From positions 1 to 20,853 of IMG/VR virus record IMGVR_UViG_3300028654_000074: 20,853 nucleotides of DNA. One strand, written 5' to 3'. The notes beneath the pieces were generated by a model. It was not told where the DNA came from. It saw only the letters and a list, made by a program, of their open reading frames with translations, and made no database searches. Source of the stretch: a virus. A program made the translations under genes and the position numbers. Below, piece after piece: positions 6,964-13,951 of the stretch; position 1 is the stretch's first letter, and every line of letters starts with the position of its first letter.

Positions 6964-8010
6964 TTAGTTAGCCTTGCGCCATTCAAGAGTGTGCATACCG
7001 TACTGACTCTTCACCATCTTATCTTTGCCTTGCGTACTAAAATTCTTTGGCTCATCTGGAGAAGCTCCGCCGCCGCCACCACCAAAGCCATTCGGAGCAG
7101 TACCGCCTGAACCCGAAGCACCAGGACCGTCACCGCTTGCAACATTACCAGCATCGGTTGTACCACCAACATTGCTTATATTGATGGTGATTGGGGCTGC
7201 AGGTTTGCCACCGCCGTCACCTTTTTTAGCACCGGCTCCAGAACTCGTATCCGTACTGCTACTACCAGAAATTGTTACATTTACCGTGCCAGCACCACCG
7301 GTAGAAGCGCCGCCTGTTGCGGCGCCGCCTGTGCCAGCACCACCAAGACCGCTTCCGACTCCGCCCGTTGAAGCGCCACCGGGGCTTGAACCACCAGTTT
7401 CTGTGTTAGTTTTAGTCGGAGAATTAGCAGACCCCGGCTTTGCAGCCGTAGCCGCAGGTGCCGTAGCTTTAGCAGGGTTAAATGCTTCGGCTTTTGCCAA
7501 ATCTTCTGATTTATTCATCCCGCTAACAACTTCTTTATGTTGAGTCGTTGACTCTCCTTGAGTCTGCGTATTAGAAAGATTTCTTTCTCTCTTCCCTTCC
7601 ATACGTCCAATAAACTTTGCCAACTTTAGGTGGCCTTTCATTTCATCATATCCAGGCTTATTCTTTCCATCTTGACCAACTTGAGTTGGCGTGGTGCCTG
7701 CAAGCTCGTTATTGCCTTCCGCCTTTTCTTTCGGGTTATTTCCCGGAGCAGGAGTAGGCCTGCTTTCATTGGTCGGCGCCCCAACCTCTGTTTCTTTAGG
7801 ATGAATTTCACCCTTCGGCCCCGGTCCATCAGCATGTTGCATAGCATCTTTAGAGTTATGTTCAGATGGCTTAGCATTTTCTTTACCAGAATTTTGAGGT
7901 TTGTAACTTTCTGCCTTCATAAGCTCACATTTGTGCAGAAGTTCGCCTACTTTTTCTAATACAGCAGTCGCCACTTGTTTTGCCGTAAGCTGTTTATCTG
8001 AATTAGCCAT
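6964..8010 (-). CDS. Low-complexity Gly/Thr/Ser-rich protein in the tail gene block
   Basis: A protein of about 348 residues. I place the start at the ATG at 8010 (MANSDKQLTAKQ...), because GGAG lies eight bases upstream; a TTG at 8016 in the same frame sits only three bases from that GGAG. The first 30 residues look helical. Residues 40-190 are polar and probably disordered, with 'LAKFIGRMEGKRE' as the only folded-looking patch. Residues 190-320 are a glycine-rich stretch with GGAxTGG-type repeats. The C-terminus is 'SQYGMHTLEWRKAN'. It contains the short motifs MKAE and NKSE seen in neighbouring genes. The flexible character and position suggest a virion or assembly protein; the function is unknown. 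The high GC of the Gly-rich part creates long antisense open frames. Confidence 0.55.
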   Translation of the reverse strand: MANSDKQLTAKQVATAVLEKVGELLHKCELMKAESYKPQNSGKENAKPSEHNSKDAMQHADGPGPKGEIHPKETEVGAPTNESRPTPAPGNNPKEKAEGNNELAGTTPTQVGQDGKNKPGYDEMKGHLKLAKFIGRMEGKRERNLSNTQTQGESTTQHKEVVSGMNKSEDLAKAEAFNPAKATAPAATAAKPGSANSPTKTNTETGGSSPGGASTGGVGSGLGGAGTGGAATGGASTGGAGTVNVTISGSSSTDTSSGAGAKKGDGGGKPAAPITINISNVGGTTDAGNVASGDGPGASGSGGTAPNGFGGGGGGASPDEPKNFSTQGKDKMVKSQYGMHTLEWRKAN

Positions 8011-8034
8011 GCTCAAGTCTCCATACCTAGTGTT

Positions 8035-8040
8035 AAGATT
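8035..8040 (-). promoter_or_regulatory. AATCTT element before the Gly-rich gene
   Basis: The minus strand reads CACACAATCTTAACACTAGG, 24 bases before the ATG at 8010, inside the gap between the 114-residue gene (stop at 8088) and the Gly-rich gene. Nothing else is evident in that gap apart from A+T-rich sequence. Confidence 0.3.
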
Positions 8041-8087
8041 GTGTGCCCCTGCCTAGTATTTACCTTAAGTATTTGATTTTATTAATC

Positions 8088-8432
8088 TTATTTTTTACTA
8101 CGAGTATGTTTCAAAAAATCACGTAATTTCATCAAAGTAGGGTGTTTCATATGAGAAAATTCTTCTGGTTCTGATTTGAAAAACTTCGAAGGTTTATCGA
8201 GGGCTTGAGGCATGCTTTTAGGCTTAGGCATCTTCATCCCACTTGGCATGCGTGGCATGGAAGCGATAGATTTGGTGATTTCTTCAAATTCACTCTTATG
8301 CCAAGCTCCATTGACCGTAGCCCAATCTCTATCTGTAAAATCTTCAACGCTTTTACCTCGTTGTTTCGCTACAGAATGCTTGATGGCGTTCCACTTTTTC
8401 TCATCAGCTGGCGTTTTAATAAATCCTGGCAT
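8088..8432 (-). CDS. Small basic protein with a conserved phage-type N-terminal segment
   Basis: A 114-residue, Lys-rich protein. The N-terminus 'TPADEKKWNAIKHSVAKQ' followed by 'DWATVNGAWHKSE' resembles a short helical segment (Trp, Lys, spaced hydrophobics, then a 'W..VN..Y/W') that I have seen in many phage proteins next to head genes. The rest is Pro/Met/Lys-rich with two KSE motifs. No membrane segment. It lies 17 bases downstream of the neck-like gene. There is no clear Shine-Dalgarno before the ATG at 8432; the AATCTT element ends nine bases upstream. The function is unknown. Confidence 0.5.
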   Translation of the reverse strand: MPGFIKTPADEKKWNAIKHSVAKQRGKSVEDFTDRDWATVNGAWHKSEFEEITKSIASMPRMPSGMKMPKPKSMPQALDKPSKFFKSEPEEFSHMKHPTLMKLRDFLKHTRSKK

Positions 8433-8441
8433 AGTATTAAT

Positions 8442-8457
8442 AAGATTGCTTAATCTT
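8442..8457 (-). promoter_or_regulatory. AATCTT element within a perfect small hairpin before the 114-residue gene
   Basis: On the minus strand AAGATT-AAGC-AATCTT forms a six-base stem with a four-base loop, overlapping the stop codon of the neck-like gene (8452-8450). AATCTT itself is at 8442-8447, nine bases before the next ATG. The hairpin has no T-tract, so it does not look like a terminator. Confidence 0.35.
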
Positions 8458-9463
8458 CGGAATCATCATCTTCCACGGTAGACCAAGGCTCATCGTTATC
8501 CATCATGAAAGCTGGTGTGGTTTTATTAGCCAAGAAGATAATGCCGCCAGTCCAACCAGATTTTGGACCTTTGCCTATTTTCTTTTTAAAATTAATTACT
8601 TCGATGAGACGATGCGGTTGTTTTATAAATGTATTTTCAATTTGACCCACGAGAGAAATGGTTCTATCCCAAACAGTATCCCCACCAGGAGTGCCTAATT
8701 CTTGATTAACTTCCAACGGTCCCGAAGACATTACTGTTTCAGAAAGTCCTAGGGCTTCTAGTAAACTCTCTTTATAACGTAAAAGACCATATAAGGTGAT
8801 GTCGTGTAGCCAAATGGCATTTTGGGGGTCGCCATGGGCCGTACAGATGATATTGTAATTGCCAGTTGAATAGGTATGTTCCACTCTAGCTTTATAAAAG
8901 GGATAACGAGGAAGAATCCCAAGTTTGCTAGCATCTATGGCTAGTCCAGGATCGATAAATAAACTATTTGCCGTTATACTTTGTATAGTATATCCAATAG
9001 CATTGGTTGGGTTAACTAAAACCATCCCAGGAGCTATCTGGTCTATCTCTATATTTGTTGGTAATCCCAATTCCCCTGTGGTTTCATCGTAACCAGTAGG
9101 AACAAAGGGTTTAACCATATAGGCTATCGGTTTACCAATCTCATTAGGAAGAAGAACAATCTCTTCCGTATCCTTATCGGCCATGAATTTTAGACCTTCG
9201 CGCTCTGGCATCGGCCCTAATCCTATGGAAATACATGGTGGTTTTATTTTGCCAGATTGCCATCCTACATAAACATCTATTTGATTATTAAGGAGAAATT
9301 CCTTACATGCATCGATCTGTTTCTGACCATATGCTTTCTTGAGATAAGGATTTTTGACAAAATCTTCCATCATATGATCGATCAACCATATATTATTGCG
9401 CATATCATCTAAAAACAGCCTAACGACCGTTTGTAGCACTGCATCTGACGGAAAAAATCCCAT
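8450..9463 (-). CDS. Neck / tail-terminator-like protein
   Basis: A 337-residue protein. The N-terminal part is helical (DAVLQTVVRLFLDDMRNNIW), then beta-rich segments include 'IDVYVGWQSGKIKPPCISIGL'. Around residues 200-240, 'NIICTAHGDPQNAIWLHDIT' is followed by 'YGLLRYKESLLEALGL'. The pattern of a 'HGDP' or similar turn followed by a long helix with 'LLRYK' is reminiscent of phage tail terminator or neck proteins that cap the tail and join it to the head. The C-terminus is acidic (EDDDSED). It lies after the gp10-like gene and before sheath and tube, the expected place for head-tail joining functions. The exact role is inferred. A T4-like late promoter motif lies 25 bases upstream of the start. 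Confidence 0.5.
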   Translation of the reverse strand: MGFFPSDAVLQTVVRLFLDDMRNNIWLIDHMMEDFVKNPYLKKAYGQKQIDACKEFLLNNQIDVYVGWQSGKIKPPCISIGLGPMPEREGLKFMADKDTEEIVLLPNEIGKPIAYMVKPFVPTGYDETTGELGLPTNIEIDQIAPGMVLVNPTNAIGYTIQSITANSLFIDPGLAIDASKLGILPRYPFYKARVEHTYSTGNYNIICTAHGDPQNAIWLHDITLYGLLRYKESLLEALGLSETVMSSGPLEVNQELGTPGGDTVWDRTISLVGQIENTFIKQPHRLIEVINFKKKIGKGPKSGWTGGIIFLANKTTPAFMMDNDEPWSTVEDDDSED

Positions 9464-9487
9464 AATTACCCTATTGATTTATTTGAA

Positions 9488-9495
9488 TATTTATA
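9488..9495 (-). promoter_or_regulatory. T4-like late promoter motif TATAAATA, joined to an AATCTT element
   Basis: The minus strand reads AATCTTAATATAAATATTC. TATAAATA (9495-9488) is the exact consensus of T4-type late promoters, and AATCTT lies at 9503-9498 directly upstream. A transcript starting about 10 bases downstream would have a short leader before the ATG at 9463. It would restart late transcription after the opposite-strand endonuclease insertion. It is the only exact TATAAATA I noted in a gene-start region here. Confidence 0.45.
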
Positions 9496-9539
9496 TTAAG
9501 ATTAGTGTATGAGATTCCCATTTTCGAAATGCCTAACAC

Positions 9540-9545
9540 AATCTT
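9540..9545 (+). promoter_or_regulatory. AATCTT element before the plus-strand endonuclease
   Basis: The plus strand reads CACAATCTTTTCTATATG and the element ends exactly six bases before the ATG at 9552. This is the only plus-strand gene start in the interior of the window, and the motif has turned with the gene. The GIY-YIG gene at 20779 shows the same six-base spacing. There is no Shine-Dalgarno before this ATG. Confidence 0.4.
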
Positions 9546-9551
9546 TTCTAT

Positions 9552-10343
9552 ATGTATGTCTACAAACTTACTAATATCATAGATGGCAAAAGCTATATAG
9601 GTCAAACTACTAGAACGGTAGAAGAAAGAGTTTTAGAACATTTTAAATATCACTTAAAGCCCGATAGAGGATGTAGAAAACTTTCTTTTGCTATCAAAAA
9701 ATATGGGGTTGAAAACTTTAAAATAGAGACTATAGATACGGCAGATTCATTGGAAGATCTCAATAATAAAGAAATTTATTGGATAGAATACTATAATTCT
9801 ATGAAAAATGGCTATAACTTATCAAGTGGAGGTAATGGTAGGGGGAGTTTTATATCAGATGAAACCCGCAAACTTTTGTCTAAAGCCGGAAAAGGTAGGA
9901 AACACAGCGCAGATCAAAAAAGAAAAATAAGAGAGGCACACCTTATCCCTGTATATCAATATACGAAAGATGGTTTTTTTATAAAAGAACATTCTTCTAG
10001 CGCAGATGCTTTTTTAATTACCAATATTAACAATTCCGATATAGGAAAATGTTGTAAAGGAAAGAAAAAAAGTGCTGGCGGATATCAGTGGAAATTTTTT
10101 AAAAATAAAAAAATAGATGCAGTACTACCGAGAAAAAAATCAATACCAAAAAATAAACCTATTACAAACAATAAGAGGGTAGCAAAAATTAATTCAGACA
10201 GGATTATTTTGGAAATCTATAATTCAATTATAGAAGCAGCTGCAAAAAATAAATGTGACAATAGTGATATAGTGAAAGTTTGTAAAGGGAAAATGAAATC
10301 TGTAAAAGGATTATTGTTTATCTACCATTCCATTTTGCAATGA
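9552..10343 (+). CDS. GIY-YIG homing endonuclease on the opposite strand
   Basis: A 263-residue protein. Residues 1-95 form a GIY-YIG nuclease: 'YVYKLTN' and 'SYIGQTT' supply the two tyrosine motifs, an Arg in 'TVEERVLEHF' and the Glu in 'NNKEIYWIEYY' are the expected catalytic and metal residues, and 'GYNLSSGG' closes the domain. A NUMOD3-like basic segment follows (DETRKLLSKAGKGRKHS), then two IENR1/NUMOD1-like helix-turn-helix modules (about 130-180 and 215-263), each with a 'SDI.K.CKGK.KS..G' core, for DNA recognition. The gene is A+T-rich and is the only complete plus-strand gene here. Its last 26 bases overlap the 3' end of the gp10-like gene, tail to tail. It is free-standing, with no intron signature visible. 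Confidence 0.9.
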   Translation: MYVYKLTNIIDGKSYIGQTTRTVEERVLEHFKYHLKPDRGCRKLSFAIKKYGVENFKIETIDTADSLEDLNNKEIYWIEYYNSMKNGYNLSSGGNGRGSFISDETRKLLSKAGKGRKHSADQKRKIREAHLIPVYQYTKDGFFIKEHSSSADAFLITNINNSDIGKCCKGKKKSAGGYQWKFFKNKKIDAVLPRKKSIPKNKPITNNKRVAKINSDRIILEIYNSIIEAAAKNKCDNSDIVKVCKGKMKSVKGLLFIYHSILQ

Positions 10344-11067
10344 TTTCTGGAAGTATTGAATTGTAAAATTCTTTTTCAGCCCAGTCTCCAGCTTCATCTA
10401 ATATTTTCGCCGCTTTAATTCCTGGATGGTACCACTTATCTGTCTGTCCTTCGCTCACCGTTCTAAATGTCATTATATCTCTACGAATATTTCCTGTAGG
10501 CCCTTTTGATTGATAAATACTAACTCTTTGTAGGACTCCAGTATTGCCCTTGCCGGGCCTTTCTCCACCCCAATTAAAACTATGAAGCTTTCCTGTTTTA
10601 GGATTTCCCTTTGCGTCATATTCAATTTTCTTAAATGGTACTTTTTCTTCCTTCAATTTCTGTTTAATTTGTTGTACTATATTCTGTTCTTTTCCAGTCA
10701 TGTTCTGCGGAAGTTTAGAATGTTCGAATGGAATTATCTTATATCTTCCATTTTTGCCCACTTTAGCATTCTTCTTTAAAAGATCGGGCTTCATATCATG
10801 TCTTTCCATCCCTTCTTCTATAAATAATGCTGCTTCATTCAATGTTATAACAAATACGCCAGGAACCACTTCCTCTACTTGAGATAGATTGTCTAAAAAT
10901 GTATTTCTGGTAGAATGTAATTTTTCTGCAGCTAGATCTCTAATTTTAGCATGAGATAAAGCAGATAGATTGGCTACCCCTTTCCTCATATCTGCTTCTG
11001 CTTCCATAGCATATTCTTTTAATTGCTTTGAAAGAGATTGAACATCTATCTTAATTCTTAAAGACAT
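10318..11067 (-). CDS. HK97 gp10-like head-tail joining / tail completion protein
   Basis: A 249-residue protein. The N-terminal part (about 1-70) is helical with 'LSALSHAKIRDLAAEKLHST' followed by 'NTFLDNL'. Then come a beta part 'GVFVITLNEAALFIEEGM' and 'HDMKPDLLKKNAKVGKNGRY', then 'IPFEHSKLP'. The series helix, 'A.K.....Y/F...L', beta strand ending 'A.(W/F)IE.G', and an 'MK..LL' segment is what I know from gp10-like proteins that sit at the head-tail junction of many phages. The C-terminal third (FRTVSEGQTDKWYHPGIKAA) also fits, with aromatic and basic residues. The gene lies between the 692-residue protein and the neck-like gene. Its last 26 bases overlap the opposite-strand endonuclease, so its C-terminus may have been altered by that insertion. 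Confidence 0.6.
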   Translation of the reverse strand: MSLRIKIDVQSLSKQLKEYAMEAEADMRKGVANLSALSHAKIRDLAAEKLHSTRNTFLDNLSQVEEVVPGVFVITLNEAALFIEEGMERHDMKPDLLKKNAKVGKNGRYKIIPFEHSKLPQNMTGKEQNIVQQIKQKLKEEKVPFKKIEYDAKGNPKTGKLHSFNWGGERPGKGNTGVLQRVSIYQSKGPTGNIRRDIMTFRTVSEGQTDKWYHPGIKAAKILDEAGDWAEKEFYNSILPEIIAKWNGR

Positions 11068-11070
11068 TTC

Positions 11071-13149
11071 TTACCTATTTTTAGAAACTTCATTGCCCAT
11101 TTTTGGAGGCTTTACGGGAACCCCAGACGGACCCATAACAAGACCTTGCTTTCTATCGATGAATCTTATTTTACCCTGATCATCCATAACCTTCTGCTGA
11201 CCAGAAACATTGATTGCTCCTATTGGCATCGGATTTCTAGCAACGTGTTCGGTAGTGTGTTTGGCTGATAATTTGCCGATAGGCGTTCCTACGCTACCGG
11301 CTTGGGACTGTGGGGAGGGAGAATCCTCCTCTTCATTGCTAGACGGCGCGTGACCGGGCTTAGCTTCTCCACCCTGATCTGGATGTGTAGGAAAGGGCTC
11401 ATGCCAGTCATTCTCCTGTTGGGGCTGTGCCGATTGCTCAGGTTGTTCTGGCATCAGAGATTCTTGTGTTTGTCCTAATTCAGAATTTTGTCCTGATTCT
11501 TGTCCTAATCCGGCCCCGCTTTGTCCTAATCCGAGCATAGTAGCCATTTCAATCATGGCTTTTAGCATAGAAATAGAAGCCTGATAAAGTTGTGGCATCT
11601 GAGCCTTAGACTGTTCTAGCATATCTTTACAGCCCTTGAATTGCATTAGTGCTTGAGAAACAGACTTGATAGCCTTTTCTTTTTGAATACCATCGGCGTC
11701 ATGATTCAAACCTTCCTCTAAAACACCATAAAAGTCTGGTTCGTTATCATTTGGATCGGTATTATTAGGACCAGCTGTGCCCATATCACTAGGAGTGTTT
11801 TGTTCGAACCCATCTGGCCTACTAGTGTTGCCTTCCATTCTATCATTAGTAATTTGAGTATCGTCTATGCTGTCAGCTTCATGGGCGGGAGGATTACCAT
11901 CATTTTCTATTTCACTAGCGATAGATAGTAAGGCCTCTTTAGAATGATTATCTTCTGGATCTATTGCAGCTTCCCCTTCAGCGGCCCTAGGATCTTGATA
12001 GGCCAATGTTTCTGCATCTGGATCTTCATTAGCTGATTCTGGAGCAGCACCATAGGCCATGGGAGCATTTTGGCCGAGCGGGGCATGATCTTCAGAAGTA
12101 GGCTTTCCTATCATTGGCGGAGTCATTCCCATTTTTTCATATTGCTCATGTTCTTCTGGCGAACCAGCGGGAGCTTGATCATTGTTGGAATCAGGGCTCG
12201 TACCAAGACCGTCTGGATGAGTTTTTACATTTTCTCCATAGCCCTGGTTTTCAGGGGCATTAGCAAATTCATCATCTTGTTCTGCCAACTCAGGAAAATC
12301 TAACGCCTCATCTACTGGCTCATCATAACTACAAAATTTGCAAGGCTCTTCGCCTTCTGGAGTTTCAGCACTATTGCAAAACTCACACGCTTCGGGATTA
12401 TTTAATTCTTTTGAACTATCGCAAAATTCGCAGGGCTCTTCACCTTCTGCAGTTTCAGCATCATGACAAAATTCACAATGATTAGGATCAATCCCATCAG
12501 TTTGATTGCAATATTCACAATCATCATGAGTAGCCTCTGGCTTCTCTTGATGATTGCAATATTCACAATCATCATGAGTAGCCTCTGGCTTCTCTTGATA
12601 ATTGGCGGTTTCAGTAGCATCCTCTAATTTCTGATTATTGATACTTTCAGCTTTTTTCATAGATTTAACCGCCTCAGATTTGTCCAGGTAAGATTCTGCA
12701 ATCTTATATTCTTCCATGGACTTAAATTTTCCTTTCTTAACTCGCTTTTTTATTTGCTGAATCTCTTTCTTTGTTTCTTTGTCAAAAGACACTATCTGAT
12801 TTTTCCCTTTTAACTTTGCCATTAAGAGGGCTTGTCCCGATTCGGATAGATGGACACCTATTCCTATAGATACGGTTAAGCCGGTAAGATAGTGGTAATC
12901 CTTTCTTAGCTTTTCCAATCCTTCAACATGCTTTTTATCAATAGCGTATACGCCTTGATCGCCACCAGAAGAATATTGCTTACCATCTCGTTCTTTTGCC
13001 CATCGGCTAAACAGATCGTTGCCGACCTTAATGCGTTCAGAAATTCTGGACATTTCATCAGGATCATCGTTCAAAACCGCTTGACCGATTTTGCGACCCG
13101 CACTATCCGCATCGTAAGATATGTATACAATGTTATCTGATTTATCCAT
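11071..13149 (-). CDS. Polymerase/cyclase palm-domain protein (mCpol/GGDEF-like) fused to a CxxC array and a long acidic tail
   Basis: A 692-residue protein. Residues 7-123 look like a nucleotide-cyclase/polymerase palm. 'VYISYDADSAGRKIG' (D13, D15) matches the first metal-binding strand of mCpol/Cas10/GGDEF proteins. 'YSSGGDQGVYAI' (G62-G63-D64-Q65) matches the GGDD/GGDEF hairpin. 'VSIGIGVHLSESGQALLMAK' followed by 'LKGKNQIVSFD' matches the last helix and strand of the fold. The metal-binding D13 and D64 are kept but the residue after D64 is Gln, so activity may be changed or lost. After a basic helical linker come six C-(E/K)-(Y/F)-C motifs 14-16 residues apart, likely zinc-binding. The remainder is acidic and low-complexity with one helical stretch near 490-545 and a conserved-looking C-terminus (about 625-692). 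It lies among head-tail genes, so a virion or assembly role is plausible; a signalling role is a hypothesis. Confidence 0.6.
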   Translation of the reverse strand: MDKSDNIVYISYDADSAGRKIGQAVLNDDPDEMSRISERIKVGNDLFSRWAKERDGKQYSSGGDQGVYAIDKKHVEGLEKLRKDYHYLTGLTVSIGIGVHLSESGQALLMAKLKGKNQIVSFDKETKKEIQQIKKRVKKGKFKSMEEYKIAESYLDKSEAVKSMKKAESINNQKLEDATETANYQEKPEATHDDCEYCNHQEKPEATHDDCEYCNQTDGIDPNHCEFCHDAETAEGEEPCEFCDSSKELNNPEACEFCNSAETPEGEEPCKFCSYDEPVDEALDFPELAEQDDEFANAPENQGYGENVKTHPDGLGTSPDSNNDQAPAGSPEEHEQYEKMGMTPPMIGKPTSEDHAPLGQNAPMAYGAAPESANEDPDAETLAYQDPRAAEGEAAIDPEDNHSKEALLSIASEIENDGNPPAHEADSIDDTQITNDRMEGNTSRPDGFEQNTPSDMGTAGPNNTDPNDNEPDFYGVLEEGLNHDADGIQKEKAIKSVSQALMQFKGCKDMLEQSKAQMPQLYQASISMLKAMIEMATMLGLGQSGAGLGQESGQNSELGQTQESLMPEQPEQSAQPQQENDWHEPFPTHPDQGGEAKPGHAPSSNEEEDSPSPQSQAGSVGTPIGKLSAKHTTEHVARNPMPIGAINVSGQQKVMDDQGKIRFIDRKQGLVMGPSGVPVKPPKMGNEVSKNR
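12504..12599 (-). repeat. Perfect 48-base tandem duplication inside the CxxC array
   Basis: Positions 12504-12551 and 12552-12599 are identical. Each encodes 16 residues with the core PEATHDDCEYC, so the duplication adds one complete CxxC knuckle without breaking the frame. Exact identity shows it is recent. The other knuckles (12320-12480) are diverged copies of the same plan, suggesting the array grows and shrinks by slippage or unequal recombination. Confidence 0.9.
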
Positions 13150-13150
13150 G

Positions 13151-13951
13151 TTATAAAATTCCCATTTCTTTTAGCTTACTTTTTTGCCAGACTTCTGCTG
13201 TAGGGTTTTCAGATTTAAACCACTCCCATTTTAACTTGTCCGTAATTCTAAATCTTCCCTTGATTTCTACCCATTTATTTTCATTAATTAAAAATAAATC
13301 AGGTCTATAAGTTTTACCATCTGGCATAGCAAATGTTTTAGATTGCCAATCGTACTCGGTTTTGTTGGTATTAAAATAATCCACCACCTTTGCTTCCCAA
13401 GAACCTTGACACACAAGTTCTTCATTCGTTTTCCAGTGGAATTTTATATAAGTATTTTTGGCACTTTTAGCAGCCCTCAAGGCTATCTCTTTATTTTGAG
13501 TGGCATTTTTTACGCCATAACTCTTTAAGAGAGCATTTTCTCGCCTTTCTTTCCCGCCATTGGGATGCCTACAGTTGTCATACAAAACATTAAGTGAAAC
13601 AGTTTCCCATTCACCATATTTTTCATCTATAAATTTACATTTTGTAATAGTGTTTATATAGGTAGATTCAATCAAAATAACAGAATTTCCGTGTTTTTCT
13701 CTTATTTTTTCTTTTACCTGATCTATAGTTAAAGTTTTTGATTTACTTATTTTTTTTGCTCTTTTATTTGGGTGACCATTCTTTAAACCATACACATTTT
13801 TTGGTATAGCCCACCATTCTCCACATTCCCTATCTATAAAACGTGCACGAGTATGAGTATCTACGTAAGTGTCTATATCTAAAACAATAGTATTCCCGTG
13901 AATCTTCAAAATTCTTTTTTGGATCTCTTCTATTGTAATTTTTTTAGACAT
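13151..13951 (-). CDS. PD-(D/E)XK homing endonuclease with two N-terminal DNA-binding repeats
   Basis: A 266-residue A+T-rich gene. Residues about 15-62 and 83-132 are two copies of a module: HGN, a Tyr-(V/I) strand, (C/A)(R/K)FID..(Y/C)GEW, and a HPN ending, similar to repeats seen in phage endonucleases. A short helical segment 'KSYGVKNATQNKEI' resembles a NUMOD-like DNA-recognition element. The catalytic domain (184-250) has SWE (E186), YRPDLFL (P217-D218) and WVEIKG (E229, K231), a complete PD-(D/E)XK signature. The gene overlaps the end of the upstream gene by eight bases and ends one base before the ATG of the 692-residue gene, so it is embedded in a coding chain without its own visible promoter. 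Probably a selfish free-standing homing gene. Confidence 0.8.
   Translation of the reverse strand: MSKKITIEEIQKRILKIHGNTIVLDIDTYVDTHTRARFIDRECGEWWAIPKNVYGLKNGHPNKRAKKISKSKTLTIDQVKEKIREKHGNSVILIESTYINTITKCKFIDEKYGEWETVSLNVLYDNCRHPNGGKERRENALLKSYGVKNATQNKEIALRAAKSAKNTYIKFHWKTNEELVCQGSWEAKVVDYFNTNKTEYDWQSKTFAMPDGKTYRPDLFLINENKWVEIKGRFRITDKLKWEWFKSENPTAEVWQKSKLKEMGIL

Noticed and set aside
7025-7543. Long plus-strand open frame (172 codons) opposite the Gly-rich gene
   Set aside because: It is Pro/Ala-rich only because it is the reverse of a Gly/Thr-rich coding stretch. It has no ribosome site, and the minus-strand frame fits the gene chain.
9552-10343. Group I intron carrying the GIY-YIG gene
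   Set aside because: The flanking genes are complete reading frames and the endonuclease is on the opposite strand with no intron-like core; it looks free-standing.
12504-12599. CRISPR-like direct repeats
   Set aside because: There are only two 48-base copies, with no spacer between them, and they encode a repeated CxxC module in a long open frame.
11071-13149. Ordinary diguanylate cyclase (canonical GGDEF)
   Set aside because: The motif is GGDQ, not GGDEF or GGEEF, and the first strand (YDADSAGRKIG) resembles mCpol/Cas10 palms more than diguanylate cyclases, so the specific c-di-GMP reaction is not supported.
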